The notes under the pieces: generated by a model
What the model saw: the letters and a program-made list of their open reading frames with translations, nothing else
Databases searched by the model: none
Told to the model about the DNA's origin: nothing
Made by a program: the position numbers and the translations under genes
Shown here: positions 47,540 through 59,000 of the stretch, piece after piece
Numbering within the stretch: the stretch's first letter is position 1
How the letters are laid out: the number at the start of each line of letters is the position of its first letter
Assembly: GCF_009002475.1 (NCBI RefSeq)
Contig: NZ_AP019860.1
Span: forward strand, 6,896,501 to 6,960,500
DNA from: Candidatus Uabimicrobium amorphum
GTDB lineage: Bacteria > Planctomycetota > Uabimicrobiia > Uabimicrobiales > Uabimicrobiaceae
Direction of reading: 5' to 3'
Length of the DNA: 64,000 bases

Positions 47540-48796
47540 TTATTTATTTGACTTTCGTAAGTCCTTTACAACCTTTGCAATCGCCGCTTTTGCATCAACA
47601 ATGCCATTTGAAGAAGTTGATTTCAATATTTCTTGAACCATGTGAACATCCAGATGGGGGTTTTTCTCACACATCAAAGCCACAATACCGCCTACAATAC
47701 AACTAGCGGCACACGAGCCTGAATAATTAGTGTAAAGAAGCGATTCCTCATCATTGTTGGACGAAGAATATCTGGGATTGGTAGTTGGTATATTTTTTCC
47801 TGGAGCGTAAATGTCAACGTGTTGATCACCAGGTTTAATGTTGGATTCTACCATTCCAACAGCAATTGTTTCTTTCATATTGGCAGGAAACAAAACTTTA
47901 TTTTTGGTATTTCCTGCTGGACAAATAAAAATGGTGTTGTATTTTTTCTGGATGGTTTGGATAAGGTCTTTTAATCGGACATTTTCCGAAGACATACCCC
48001 ATGGCATGACAATAATTTTGACATTTTTAAGTTTCGAAGCATAGTTCACAGCCTTGATAACTATGTTTTCTGAAAATGATTGTCCTTTTTTGCCAGAAAA
48101 GATTTTGATAGGCACAATTTTACTATTGGACGCAATAGCACTAATGATACCTGCGGACATCGTTCCTTGATTATCGTATAAGCCTAATTTTTTTATTAAC
48201 GGGCTATTTCCTACTTTTTTGGGAGTTGTATGTGGGTTGTCGTCAATAAAATTGTATCCAAACACATCATCCGCCACTCCGTTTTTATCACTATCTTTGT
48301 TATCAAATTTTTCTTCGGTGTTTGTGAAGATATGACTTGCAAGATCGGGATGACCAACATCTACACCGTCGCTCATAATCGCAATATTAATTCCTTTTCC
48401 TGTGACTTCGTATTCTTCCCATGCTTTATCAATACGAGAGGTCTTGTGATATGAGGCAATAATCTTATTTTTTTTAGGCGTAATATTCGATAATTCTTTG
48501 GGAATTGCCCACAAAATCAAATTTTTTTCTTTTAATTTTATAAGAGCATCACTGTAGCTTTGGTAATAGTCTTTTCCTTTAAAAATAAATATATCACTGT
48601 CATCTCGAGAGGAAGATGTCGAAATGAAAAAGTTATGTTTATTTAGGATATCTTTTCCCTCGGAATATTTTTTCGTATTTTTTATACCATTTTCCCATAT
48701 GACTGTAATTCCATTGGCTTTTGGCATAAAACATCTTGCAAAAAGTATGGTGATTCCAACACAAATCGCGATAATCAAACGCTTAAATTTTTTCAT
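47540..48796 (-). CDS. S8 pseudoprotease with Ser-to-Cys, His-to-Gln and Asp-to-Ser changes
   Basis: 418 residues. The start overlaps the stop of the propeptide-like gene by 4 bases (ATGA). Signal peptide or anchor at 9-23. Only a short propeptide remnant remains (~residues 60-100, DSDIFIFKGKDYYQSYSD). The subtilase fold is clear, but the positions read IMSDGVD (Asp to Ser142), DNQGTMSAGI (His to Gln210) and SGSCAAS (Ser to Cys362). The oxyanion Asn (PAGN) is kept. Without His and Asp a thiol protease activity at Cys362 is unlikely, though not excluded. Predicted secreted pseudoenzyme co-expressed with the active S8 gene 10 bases downstream. Confidence 0.87.
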   Translation of the reverse strand: MKKFKRLIIAICVGITILFARCFMPKANGITVIWENGIKNTKKYSEGKDILNKHNFFISTSSSRDDSDIFIFKGKDYYQSYSDALIKLKEKNLILWAIPKELSNITPKKNKIIASYHKTSRIDKAWEEYEVTGKGINIAIMSDGVDVGHPDLASHIFTNTEEKFDNKDSDKNGVADDVFGYNFIDDNPHTTPKKVGNSPLIKKLGLYDNQGTMSAGIISAIASNSKIVPIKIFSGKKGQSFSENIVIKAVNYASKLKNVKIIVMPWGMSSENVRLKDLIQTIQKKYNTIFICPAGNTKNKVLFPANMKETIAVGMVESNIKPGDQHVDIYAPGKNIPTTNPRYSSSNNDEESLLYTNYSGSCAASCIVGGIVALMCEKNPHLDVHMVQEILKSTSSNGIVDAKAAIAKVVKDLRKSNK

Positions 48797-49479
48797 GGGT
48801 TTCTCTTTTCTTTTTTCTCAGGAGTTACCAGTTTTTTTATAAAATCCATTCCTTTAGGGAATTTAGGAATCGAAATTGCTGATGCGACTTGCTCCATACT
48901 GGACTCTGTAACCGAAAGTAAACTATAAGAACCAATATATTCGGCTTGTAACTTGTTTTGAAAAAATTGTTTTTTGTTTTTTTTTCTTATGGGAAAATAC
49001 CTTTCATCCATAAAACAGTGAAGACTACTCGGGTCTGAATGTAACCCTTGCCAGTAGCGAAGACCAGGGTATTTATTATTTTTTATTTTACATATTTGTT
49101 TTTTATCTATTCCCTTTATAACGACAATAGGCAGAAAATAATATTCTTCATTGTTGTTATTTGTATAGAGAAATGTAATGCCCACAATTAACTTTTCTTG
49201 GTAAAGCGTATCTATCATTTTATTGATGTTTTCGTAAGATTGGTGTTTATCATCTACACCCAAAATATAGGTTAATTCATCTTTCTTTAAAACTTCCACT
49301 ATACCGGGTACATTAAGGTCTATCGCCAGAGAAGGTTTTTGCGTTAATTTCGGGGTTGGACAAACAATAATTTTCCCAAAAGAAGGTTTGAGATGTATTC
49401 CCTTTTTGAATTGAAACGACTCTGGAGCTTCTGCTATGCCTATACTTATCAAAAGTACAACTATCATGAGTCTATTCAT
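48793..49479 (-). CDS. Stand-alone subtilase-propeptide-like secreted protein
   Basis: 228 residues; AGGAG about 8 bases before the ATG; signal peptide 1-18 (MIVVLLISIGIAEA). It contains no catalytic domain. Its layout follows the pro-regions of the neighbouring S8 proteins: a first beta-rich module (LKPSFGKIIV, LTYILGVDDKHQSYENINKM) matching DRTIYVRNLDDSSQFIEDV in the 983-residue S8, then a second module ending LLSVTESSMEQVASAI. The stop overlaps the start of the next pseudoprotease gene, which itself has a shortened pro-region, so the two may derive from one split zymogen. I9-type propeptides are chaperones and inhibitors of subtilases. First gene of the operon. Confidence 0.6.
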   Translation of the reverse strand: MNRLMIVVLLISIGIAEAPESFQFKKGIHLKPSFGKIIVCPTPKLTQKPSLAIDLNVPGIVEVLKKDELTYILGVDDKHQSYENINKMIDTLYQEKLIVGITFLYTNNNNEEYYFLPIVVIKGIDKKQICKIKNNKYPGLRYWQGLHSDPSSLHCFMDERYFPIRKKNKKQFFQNKLQAEYIGSYSLLSVTESSMEQVASAISIPKFPKGMDFIKKLVTPEKKEKRNP

Positions 49480-49657
49480 CGATTACTCCTATGCTTTTTT
49501 ACTACAATAATGGATGTAGAAACTATTATTCAAAATAGGATGAGAACATGTCTTATTTAATTTTGTGTGTTTTAAACCAAAAGTAAAGATATTCCTTTTA
49601 TACGAATTGCAAAAGCTATGTGTTGACTCTAACTAAAATACAATAACGCAAAATTTT

Positions 49658-49693
49658 GCATTGATAGACTTAAAACTTTAAGTCTATCAATGC
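49658..49693 (-). terminator. Long hairpin terminator after the S8-STN-hydrolase gene
   Basis: GCATTGATAGACTTAAA (49658-49674) pairs perfectly with TTTAAGTCTATCAATGC (49677-49693), a 17-bp stem with a 2-base loop. It lies downstream of the 49752-52703 gene on the minus strand and upstream of the S8 pseudoprotease operon, separating the two units. A modest AAAATTTT follows on the minus strand. Confidence 0.75.
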
Positions 49694-49751
49694 GGTTTAT
49701 CACAAAATGAGTTTTGCAAATACTTCAAAATTTAATGGGACTTGCCTTCTT

Positions 49752-52703
49752 TTAATTTTTAAAGGCCCAATATATTACACCTTGTTTAGATTTCCTTAAA
49801 TAATTTTGATGCAAAACACGTCTTTGTTGTGGTGATTTATCTCGCAATATCATTCTCATGTCAATAATGACATTTTTGCTATTGGAAAAATAGCTGTGAC
49901 CGGAAAATGTTGTACTTACATTACTCGCATCTATTGTGTCAATGCCTCTAGCCACAAATATACTTGCTCCGCCAAGACCCAATCGCGAAGTATTGTTGTA
50001 AATAGGAGATCGCGAAATTCGCAAAGCTTTATCGTTGGAAGAAGCGTACAATGTTACTCTTTTGGAAGCTCCTTGAAATTTGGGGAGTACCTCATTTTTA
50101 AATGTATCAACGTTCATATCAGGTGCGGCTAGAATTATGTTATTTGTGATGGGTTGAGATATTTGATCGTTTTCTAGTAGCGACACAAAGCCATTGGTCA
50201 TGACTCTGTTTCCCATACTATGAGCGATGATATTTATTGCGGTGAAATTACCTTCTTTTTTGATTTTTGACAAAAATGTTACGAATTCGTCAATACTTTC
50301 TTTCGCATCTTTGGCATCACTATCATAATTTAGAACTCTCCCATTCGAAGGCCACGAAAACATGATGAGTGTACCATCAAACCCTAAATCCCATCCGACC
50401 TGCGCGGTAGTAAAAACTCCTTCCTGGAAGGATACATTAAAACCATGAATGTAAATTAAAGCCTCACGCGTACGACTTCTTATACCGTTAATAAAGCTTG
50501 CATCATTTAGCGGTTGTACACTTTTCAGAATAAAATGTTTGTCAATATTTTCTCGGAATTCGAATCTAAAAATACTAGGTCTTTCTATAACACCAAGTTT
50601 ATGAGCCTTGGGGATGCTTACGCGACATACTCCCATATCCAAACTACTTAGCTGGTTTCCATAGCCACCATTTAGACGATTGCGATTTGTGCCATAATAG
50701 ACATCTACTGCAACATTTTCTCTCGTCTGAGAATCACTCGCTGCGACAGCATCAATGGTGGAAGGTTCTGCGGAGATAAATAGGTATGGTCTACCTTTTA
50801 CATTTTCTAATCGGTAAGAAACTTTTTCTTGGGAAAGAAGGTATTCCGCTGTTTCAAGAGGAGAGGTGTAATATTTTCCGTAAATTTTTTGATTTAACTT
50901 ATAATCACTCGCAATGCTATATCCAAAACGCCCATCTCTAGAAAGTACGTTTAATATACTAAGAAGTCTTTCACCGCTAAAAATGTAAGGCTCTTGTACT
51001 TCAACCGTTGTTTCAGAGATTTCTGCTTCCTGAGGAACTGCATCTACATTTGTGTCTATTCTCATTGCTTTTTGAACTGCCGCGAAGGCATTCACTCTAC
51101 CAAAACCAACTTTGCTGCTTCGGCCATTGATATATCGGTTTTCGTTTGGCTTAACTTTATCTGCGGTACTTGTGATCATTTGGAAAACTTGGCGTTGGGT
51201 AAGCTGCGCGTCAACAGACAGGATTAATGCTGCAACACCTGCTACGATAGGGCAAGATGCTGATGTACCGCCAAATCTTGCTGTGTAACTAAGCGGGTTC
51301 GATCCTGAGTTAGGACGTATTTCATTTCGGTGTGGAGAGGTTTTTCCTGGATTTTTTCCTCTGGCGCCTGGTATATCTATGGACCAAACTTCAAAACTTT
51401 CGTTGCGTATTTGCGTTGCGTAAGCTCGATGAGATGGTGCCACAACATCAATCAATCTACTTGTGGGACTGTAGTTTGCCTGGAAGTCATTTCTATCTGA
51501 AGCACCTACTGTGATCACACCTGGAACATTTGCTGGAGTTAAAACGCGACCTCGATTGTTCGACGCATGATTTGCGGTGTTTCCTGCGGAAAATAATACA
51601 ACACAACCTTTTCCTTGTCTACCGCGGTTTATTGCTCTATTAATGGCTCGTGATATACTGGGAATTTCGATGGTTGTGCGAAAAGCCCAACTGTTGGAGA
51701 TGACATCTGCACCATTTTGCCAAGCAAAATCAATCGCATTCACATATTTTGACAATGGAATATTACGGCCAAATGGTATTCGTATCGGCATAATTTTGCA
51801 ATTGGGAGCGACACCTGAAATTCCAATGCCATTATTTTGTTCTGCTGCGACTAAACCAGCACAAGCATTTCCATGATTGCCGTCTCTTTTTGGGCTAGGG
51901 TCGTTTGGATTACCATCTGCAAAATTGCAGCCATCTATCACCACAAGACGTCGACGCGGTAAATCGGGGTGGTTTAGAGACACTCCTTCATCTATAACCG
52001 CAACCGTGATTTCTTCACTACCTGTTGTTAATCCCCAAGCCTCAGGCGCGTCTATATCCGCGTCGGCAGTTCCCGCATGCTCATTGATGACTTGCCCAGT
52101 GTTGTGTAATGAAAATTGTCGTGCAAAGTACTCGTCATTAGGTATAAAGTTTTGTTGTTGCACTGCGACTAAAAAATTCGCATGCGCATAATCGACTAAG
52201 CCACTTTCCTCCAAAGAGTTTACAATGTCCAATACATGGTTTTTCTTCGGAGTTGTTAAAATTTCGTAAAAAGATGTCTTTTGTATCGCAGTTAGCTCTA
52301 GACGTTCTTTTAGCGCATTTAACTCATTTTCAGAGACGTTTTTTTTGAATTTTACCAGAATCTCATTCGTCATCCCCAACTCAAAACCATCGTCTAATGT
52401 ATAAATTGGGTATACTGATGTTATCGACTGATCGTCTTTGACATCTTCAATAAATTGTGATGAGTCATCAAGGTTACGAACGTAGATAGTTCGATCGTCA
52501 ATCCGAGATATAGCAACGTCAGACTCTGAAGACTCTAAAATAGGCTCCAGTTTGAAAATCTTTTCGAATTTTACAATGCATCCTTTTTTTGAAGGTGTCA
52601 GCTTTACTTTTTTACCAAAAGCATAATAATCTTTTGCGAAAACATTGATTGTTAAAGATAAAAAGCATAAACAAAACACCGTTAACTTTTGTCTTTTCGA
52701 CAT
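49752..52703 (-). CDS. S8 protease - STN domain - DUF900 alpha/beta hydrolase fusion
   Basis: 983 residues; AAGGAA upstream; signal peptide 1-23 (ending VFA-KDY). Pro-region ~25-200 with two modules (DRTIYVRNLDDSS and TNEILVKFKKNVSENEL). S8 domain ~215-515: Asp238 (AVIDEGV), His277 (GNHGNACAG), Ser481 (GGTSASCP). A region at ~550-625 (ERLLSILNVLSRDGRFGYSI, then YLLSQEKVSYRLE) resembles the STN/secretin N-terminal fold. The last ~300 residues are a DUF900-type alpha/beta hydrolase with YIHGFNVSF, SWPSNG and nucleophile AHSMGN. Two independent hydrolases in one exported chain is uncommon. The caspase-HEAT gene lies 333 bases upstream on the same strand. Confidence 0.85.
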   Translation of the reverse strand: MSKRQKLTVFCLCFLSLTINVFAKDYYAFGKKVKLTPSKKGCIVKFEKIFKLEPILESSESDVAISRIDDRTIYVRNLDDSSQFIEDVKDDQSITSVYPIYTLDDGFELGMTNEILVKFKKNVSENELNALKERLELTAIQKTSFYEILTTPKKNHVLDIVNSLEESGLVDYAHANFLVAVQQQNFIPNDEYFARQFSLHNTGQVINEHAGTADADIDAPEAWGLTTGSEEITVAVIDEGVSLNHPDLPRRRLVVIDGCNFADGNPNDPSPKRDGNHGNACAGLVAAEQNNGIGISGVAPNCKIMPIRIPFGRNIPLSKYVNAIDFAWQNGADVISNSWAFRTTIEIPSISRAINRAINRGRQGKGCVVLFSAGNTANHASNNRGRVLTPANVPGVITVGASDRNDFQANYSPTSRLIDVVAPSHRAYATQIRNESFEVWSIDIPGARGKNPGKTSPHRNEIRPNSGSNPLSYTARFGGTSASCPIVAGVAALILSVDAQLTQRQVFQMITSTADKVKPNENRYINGRSSKVGFGRVNAFAAVQKAMRIDTNVDAVPQEAEISETTVEVQEPYIFSGERLLSILNVLSRDGRFGYSIASDYKLNQKIYGKYYTSPLETAEYLLSQEKVSYRLENVKGRPYLFISAEPSTIDAVAASDSQTRENVAVDVYYGTNRNRLNGGYGNQLSSLDMGVCRVSIPKAHKLGVIERPSIFRFEFRENIDKHFILKSVQPLNDASFINGIRSRTREALIYIHGFNVSFQEGVFTTAQVGWDLGFDGTLIMFSWPSNGRVLNYDSDAKDAKESIDEFVTFLSKIKKEGNFTAINIIAHSMGNRVMTNGFVSLLENDQISQPITNNIILAAPDMNVDTFKNEVLPKFQGASKRVTLYASSNDKALRISRSPIYNNTSRLGLGGASIFVARGIDTIDASNVSTTFSGHSYFSNSKNVIIDMRMILRDKSPQQRRVLHQNYLRKSKQGVIYWAFKN

Positions 52704-53036
52704 AGTTATTCCTTACATAGCCATTTAAAAATTTAGAATGGAGACATGTGAATACATGATCCAGAACATTTCGTCATATAAAGTCTATAAAAATTAAAAT
52801 GATTATAAACGCATGATGGCATTTGATGCAAATGTTTTTGATTTTTCGCATGAAAAAGAGATGAATTGTGTTTAGTGTTTTTGTGCTACGAATTTTTATG
52901 TGAAAAAGCGTTTTTTTTGTCTTTTGCGGGAATATAACTAGTAATGGAAAAGAAAAGAAAACAAAATTAGATTATTCCAAACGTATTGAATTCTTTCGGA
53001 TGACAAAATACTAGAGTTATTTCTCAAAAACGGAAG
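52704..53036. other. 333-base gap, nothing recognised
   Basis: AT-rich interval between the caspase-HEAT stop and the start of the S8 fusion gene. No hairpin strong enough for a terminator was found; a promoter for the fusion gene is expected here but not identified. Confidence 0.4.
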
Positions 53037-56000
53037 TCACCAACCCCAGTCATCATCCCACCCATTACCAGCGCTGTTTTCTAAGTTTTCTATTTGTATC
53101 GCCTGTATTTCGTCCAATATTGAATCTTTGGCCAATTTCTCTACTTGTTTAGGAGGTTCTCCCTCAAGAAGTAGCTTTACTCTTTTTAGCGTTTCACCAC
53201 CTATTTTCAAAGCATATTTGTTGGCTTTTTTGTGGTTTCCTTGCCAAGCGTAAATTGCCGCTACAGTATCGAGAATATGTTCTTCTTGAGATTTTGATAA
53301 AAGCTCTATGTCTTTCTGGGTAAATAAATTTTTGTTTTCGGAGAGATAAGCAGACCAGATATATGCATTTAACACTTGTAGTCCTAATTTAAATGCGATG
53401 CTATCAATGGCGTAGGCGTTCCATTCATATTCATTTACAAGGTGTTTTTTTCTTTTTTGTTTTAAAAAATTTCGAATTGTTAGTATACAAGTTTCTAGAG
53501 ACTTCGGGTGATTTTCCCCTATACGTTCCAATATGTCTGCTGCAGTTTTTTGTACATTTTCCTCTCCATTTTCTAATAGAGGAACAATATATGGTATCGC
53601 TTTGTCTCCTATTTTTTCTAATGCATTTTTTGTTGAACTTCTCACACTTTCGTTTTTGTCATTAAGCAGAGAAATGAGATGTGGCACAGCAGAGTAAGCT
53701 TCTTGCCCTAAACGGCCCAACGATTCTACCGCAAATCTTCTCATGTCTTTATCTTGTATAAGAGCAATAAGATGCGGGACTAGTTTTTCTCCCATTTTCG
53801 TCAATGCATTTATTGTGCTCTCCCTTACATGCCCATCGTCATCTTTGAGTAGATGAATAAGCTGTGACAAGACCTCTGTTTCTCCTGTTTCTCCCAAAGC
53901 ATAAACAGCGTCAGCTCTTATTGAAGAATCTTCATCTTGAAGTAGAGGAGTAAGATGATGTACTTTGCAGTGAGCTCCTTCTCTCTTTTTAACCAATATA
54001 TAAGATGCGTAATATTTCACCTGGGGATTTTGATGTTTTAATAGAGGAACAAGGTGCGACACATCTTCTTTTCTCATTTCAGTCAATGCCGTTATTGCAG
54101 AATTCCTTACAACCCTATCGTTCTCTTCAAGTAGAGAAATTAAGTGTGGCATAACATCTTCCTCCATAATCTCAATCAATGCAAGTGTTGCAGAATGTCT
54201 TACCTCTGAATTTTCATGTTTTAGTAGAGGAACAAGGTGCGGCACAGCAGAATGAGCTTTATCTCCTATTTGCCCCAATGCATCGATCGCAAATACCTTT
54301 ACTTGCATATGTTGATCTTTCAATAAAGAAATAAGATATGGCATGACTTTTTCTCCCATATTAAACAGGGGATACTTTGCATATTGTTGCACCCCGGGAC
54401 TTTTATGTCTCAATAGAGGAAGGAGATACGGCGTATACGTTTTTCCTACGATCTCAGCTAATGCTCTTGCCGCAGATGTTTTTAAAAATTCATCTGTGTC
54501 TTTGAGAAGAGGAATGAGATGAGGAATAGCAAGATAAGCTTTTTCTCGCATTTTTCTTAAAGCCGCTACCACATATATTTTTACTTGCCAATCTCTCAAA
54601 AGAGGAACAAGGTGCGGTACAGCGGAATGAGCTTTCTCTCCTATTTCTCCCAAAGTCTGAATGGTGAGTCCTCTTATCTCCTTGTTTTTGTCTTCAAGAA
54701 GAGGAATGAGGTGTGGCACAGCAGAATGAGCTTTCTCTCCTATTTCTCCCAAAGTATAAACAGCTAATTTTTGTATCTTTTTGTCTTTATCATTGAGTAA
54801 AGGGATAAGGTATGGTACAGCAGAGTGAGCTTTCTCTCCTACCTTTGCTATTGTATGAATAGCATAATATCTAGCATACGTGTCTTTGTCATTGAGTAAA
54901 GGGATAAGGTGTGGCACAGCAGAATGAGCTTTGTCTCCTATTTCACGCAATGTATAAGCTACGTATTTTTTTACATCTTTATCATTGAGTAAAGGTATAA
55001 GTTGTGGTACAGCTTTTTCTCCTATTTTCACTAATGCATAAACGGTATGTTTTATTATATTTTTGTTTTTATTCTTCAATAAGGGGATTAGATGCGATAC
55101 CGCTTTTTCTCCGATCTCGCTAAGTACTTCTGTTACAGAACGTATCAATTCGGCGTTTTCATGTTTTAATAGAGGAATAAGGTATGGCACAGCAGAATGA
55201 GCTTTTTTTTCTCCTAACGCTTTTACCGCATGAATTCTTATTGACATGTCTTCATCTTGAAGAAGGGCTATGAGATGCTGTACTTTGCAATGTTTTCTTT
55301 CCCCCATCTTAACTAGCACATAAGAGGTATAGTATCTCATTTGAGCATCTTGGTGTTTTAAATGAGACACGAGATGGGGTGTCGCTTTTTCTCCTATTTC
55401 TGCCAAGGTATTTATTGCAGAATTTTTTACATTTTTATCGGTGTCCATCAGTAGTGGAATTAGATGCGGTGCTGCAGGGAAAGCTTTTTTTCCTATTATT
55501 TTCAAGGCATCTGCTGCAGAACTCCTCACTAGCTTATTGTCATCATTCAGAAGAGGAATGAGATGAGACACTGCTTCTTCTCCTCTTCTACCCAATGCGT
55601 TTATTGCAGAATTTCTCACCAACCTATCGTCATCTTTAAAAAGAGCAAGAAGATGTGGCAATATAGACTGAGTTTGTGCTTTTATACTGCCCAATGTATA
55701 AATAGCATATTTTCTCACCTCTTTATCTTTAAGTAGGTGAGTGATGTGTGGAATTACACAGTGAGTTTGTTCTTTCATACTTAATGCATAAACCGCATAT
55801 TCGCTTACACTTTTGTCTTTATCTTTAAGTAGAGAAACGAGATGTGGTAATATGTAGGAAGTTTTTTTTCCCATCTTGTCCAATGCATATACCGCAGATT
55901 GTCGAACATTTTTGTTTTCGTCATTAAGAAGAAGAGTGAGATGCGGAATAGTAGAATGAGCTTTTTCTCCCATTTCTCCCAACACCTTTACCGCAAAATT

Positions 56001-59000
56001 TTTCAACCAACTATCCTCACCCTCTAGTAAATGAGTAAAATGCGATGCTATAAGGTCAACTTTTTCTTTTCTGTTTTTCAACGCTGTAACGGTGTATTCG
56101 CGAATATTTTTATCTTCATCTTTGAGCAAAAAGAAGATATACAATAACATTGGATGTACTTCTCCCATTTCCTCCAATACTTCGATAGTCTTTAAGCTTA
56201 CCTGCGAATCTTCGTCTTTAAGAAGAGGAATGAGATGTGGTATTGTAAAGTGAGCTCTTTCCCCCATTTGTCCTAATAACTCTACTACAGCAGTTCGAAC
56301 ATTTTCATCTTCATCTTTAAGAAGAGGAATGAGACGTGGTAATGCAGAGTGAGCTCTTTCCCCCATTTGTCCTAATAACTCTACTACAGCAGTTCGAACA
56401 TTTTCATCTTCATCTTTAAGAAGAGGAATGAGACGTGGTAATGCAGAGTGAGCTCTTTCTCCCATTTTTTCCAATATTTCTACCACCGTAATTCGAACAT
56501 TTTCATCTTCATCTTTAAGAATAGGAATGAGATGTGGTAATAATATAGAATTCACTTTTTCGCTCATATCTTTCAATAATGATTTCACGGCACTTCTTAC
56601 GCTATAATTTTTGTCTTTAAGAAGAGGAATGAGATGTGGTAATGCAGAGTGAGCTCTTTCTCCCATTTTTTCCAATATTTCTACCACCATAATTCGAACA
56701 TTTTCATCTTCATCTTTGAGAAGAGGAATGAGACGTGGTAATGCAGAGTGAGCTTTTTCTCCCATTTTTTCCAATATTTCTACCACCATAATTCGAACAT
56801 TTTCATCTTCATCTTTAAGAAGAGGAATGAGACGTGGTAATGCAGAGTGAGCTCTTTCTCCTAAATTTTTCAATCCATATGTCACTGCATATCTCACTCT
56901 AGAATTCTTGTCTTTAAGAAGAGGAATGAGATGTGGTAATACAGATTGAGCTTTTGTTTTTAGCCTAATTAGCCCATCTACTGCAGATTTTCGAATATTC
57001 TCGTTTTGATCTCGAAGAAGAGGAATGAGGTGTTGACGTGCAGAGAGCGCTTTTGTTTTCATCCTAATTAGTGCATATAACGCAGATTCTCGAACATTTT
57101 CGTTTTTATCTCGAAGAAGAGGAATGATATATGAGAATGCTACCGGATGCGTTTTTTCTATTTCTGCCAATAAAATTATCACTGCCTCTCTCACTCTATA
57201 ATTTTTGTCTTTAAGAAGAGGAATGAGATGTGGTAATACAGATTGAGCTTTTGTTTCCATTTTTGTCAAGGTATTGACAACTTCCCTTCGAACATTTTCA
57301 TCTTGATCTTTGAGAAGAGGAATGAGATGTGGCAATGCAGAGTGAGCTTTTCTTCCAAATTTTTTCAATACTTCTACGGTTTCTAGTCTTACCTGCGACT
57401 CTTCGTCTTTAAGAAGGGGGATGAGATGCGGTAATATAGAGTGCACTTTTATTTCCATTTCCCCCAAAGCTCCGACTACAATGACGCGAACGATTTTATC
57501 TTCGTCTTTAAGAAGAGGAATGAAGTGTGGTAATGCAGAGTGAGCTTTTATCCCAATTTTTTTTAATGTATAGACGGTAAATATTCTAACATTTTTATCT
57601 TCGTCTTTAAGAAGAGGAATGAGATGTGGTATTACAGAGTGAGCTGTTTCTCCTAAGTCTCTTAAAATGTCCATGACACATTCTCTTAAATATGCATCTC
57701 CATCTCTAAGAAGAGGGATGAGATGTGTCAACGCTTTTTCTCCTTTTATTTCTTTCAGTGTGTAAGCCACAGATTTTCTTGCCTGTGAATTTCTTAGAAG
57801 AGGAATGAGATGTGGTATTGCAGAGTGAGCTTCTCCCCCGATTTTCCCTAAAACTTCCACGACACATTCTCTTATATTTTGATCTTTTAGCAAAGGAATG
57901 AGGTATGGCACAGATTTTTCTCCAAATTTTGGTAGGGCTTCCACTAAGAAATCTGTTAAATCTTCATCTTTGTCTTTAAGAAGAGGAATGAGGTATGGCA
58001 ATGCAGAGTGAGCTTTTTTTCCTATTTCTCCTAATGCTGCGATGACCTCTAGTCTTAAATCTTCATCTTTGTCTTTAAGAAGCGGAATGAGGTATGGCAA
58101 TGCAGAGTGAGCTTTTGCTCCTATTTCTCCTAATGCTTTTACCGCATATTCTCTTACATATACATCTCCATCTCTAAGAAGAGGTATGAGATGTGCTTCT
58201 GTTGTTCTTATTTTAGATAAAGCTTTTTCTGCCGCTTCTTTCACCCAGCGGTTTTCATCTTGATCGTGAAGAAGAGGAATGAGGTATGGCAATGCAGAGT
58301 GAGCTTTTTCTTCTATTTTTCCTAATACATCGATGACAGACATTCGAACATCTTCATCTTTATCTTGGAGAAGCGGAATGAGATGTGTCAACGCTTTCTC
58401 TCCTATTTCTCTCAACACATAGACAACTTCCCTTCGAACATTTGCATTTTCATCTTGGAGAAGCGGAATGAGATGTGGTATTGCAGAGTGAGTTTTCTCT
58501 CCTATTTTTCCCAAGGTATTGACAACTTCCCTTCGAACATTTTCATCTTCATCTTGGAGAAGCGGAATGAGATGTGGTATTGCAGAGTGAGCTATTTTTC
58601 CGATTTTTCCTAATGCAAAGATGACAGACCTTCGGATATTTTTATCTCCATCTTTAAGAAGAGAAATAAGGTATGGCAATGCAGAGTGAATTTTCTCTCC
58701 CATTCCTCCCAATATCCACGCAACTGCCCTTCGAACATTTTCATCTTCATCTTGAATAAGAGGTATGAGATGTGACAGGAAAGAGTGCGCTTTATCTCTC
58801 TTTCTTCCCAAAGCAGAGACTACAGAACTTCGAACATTACTATCTTCATTTTTTAGCAGTGCCGTGAGAATTAAAACAATCGAACATTTTCTTTTTTTGG
58901 CAGTGATAATATCGATGGCTCTTTTTTTATCAAATATATCTCTTTCTGAAATAGAAAGAAAAAATTTAGCGACAAACGGCTCTATTTTATCCAGTTCTTC

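Noticed and set aside
56252..56860. CRISPR-like or satellite array
   Set aside because: The 99-bp period equals one 33-residue HEAT unit in frame with the caspase gene; there are no spacers.
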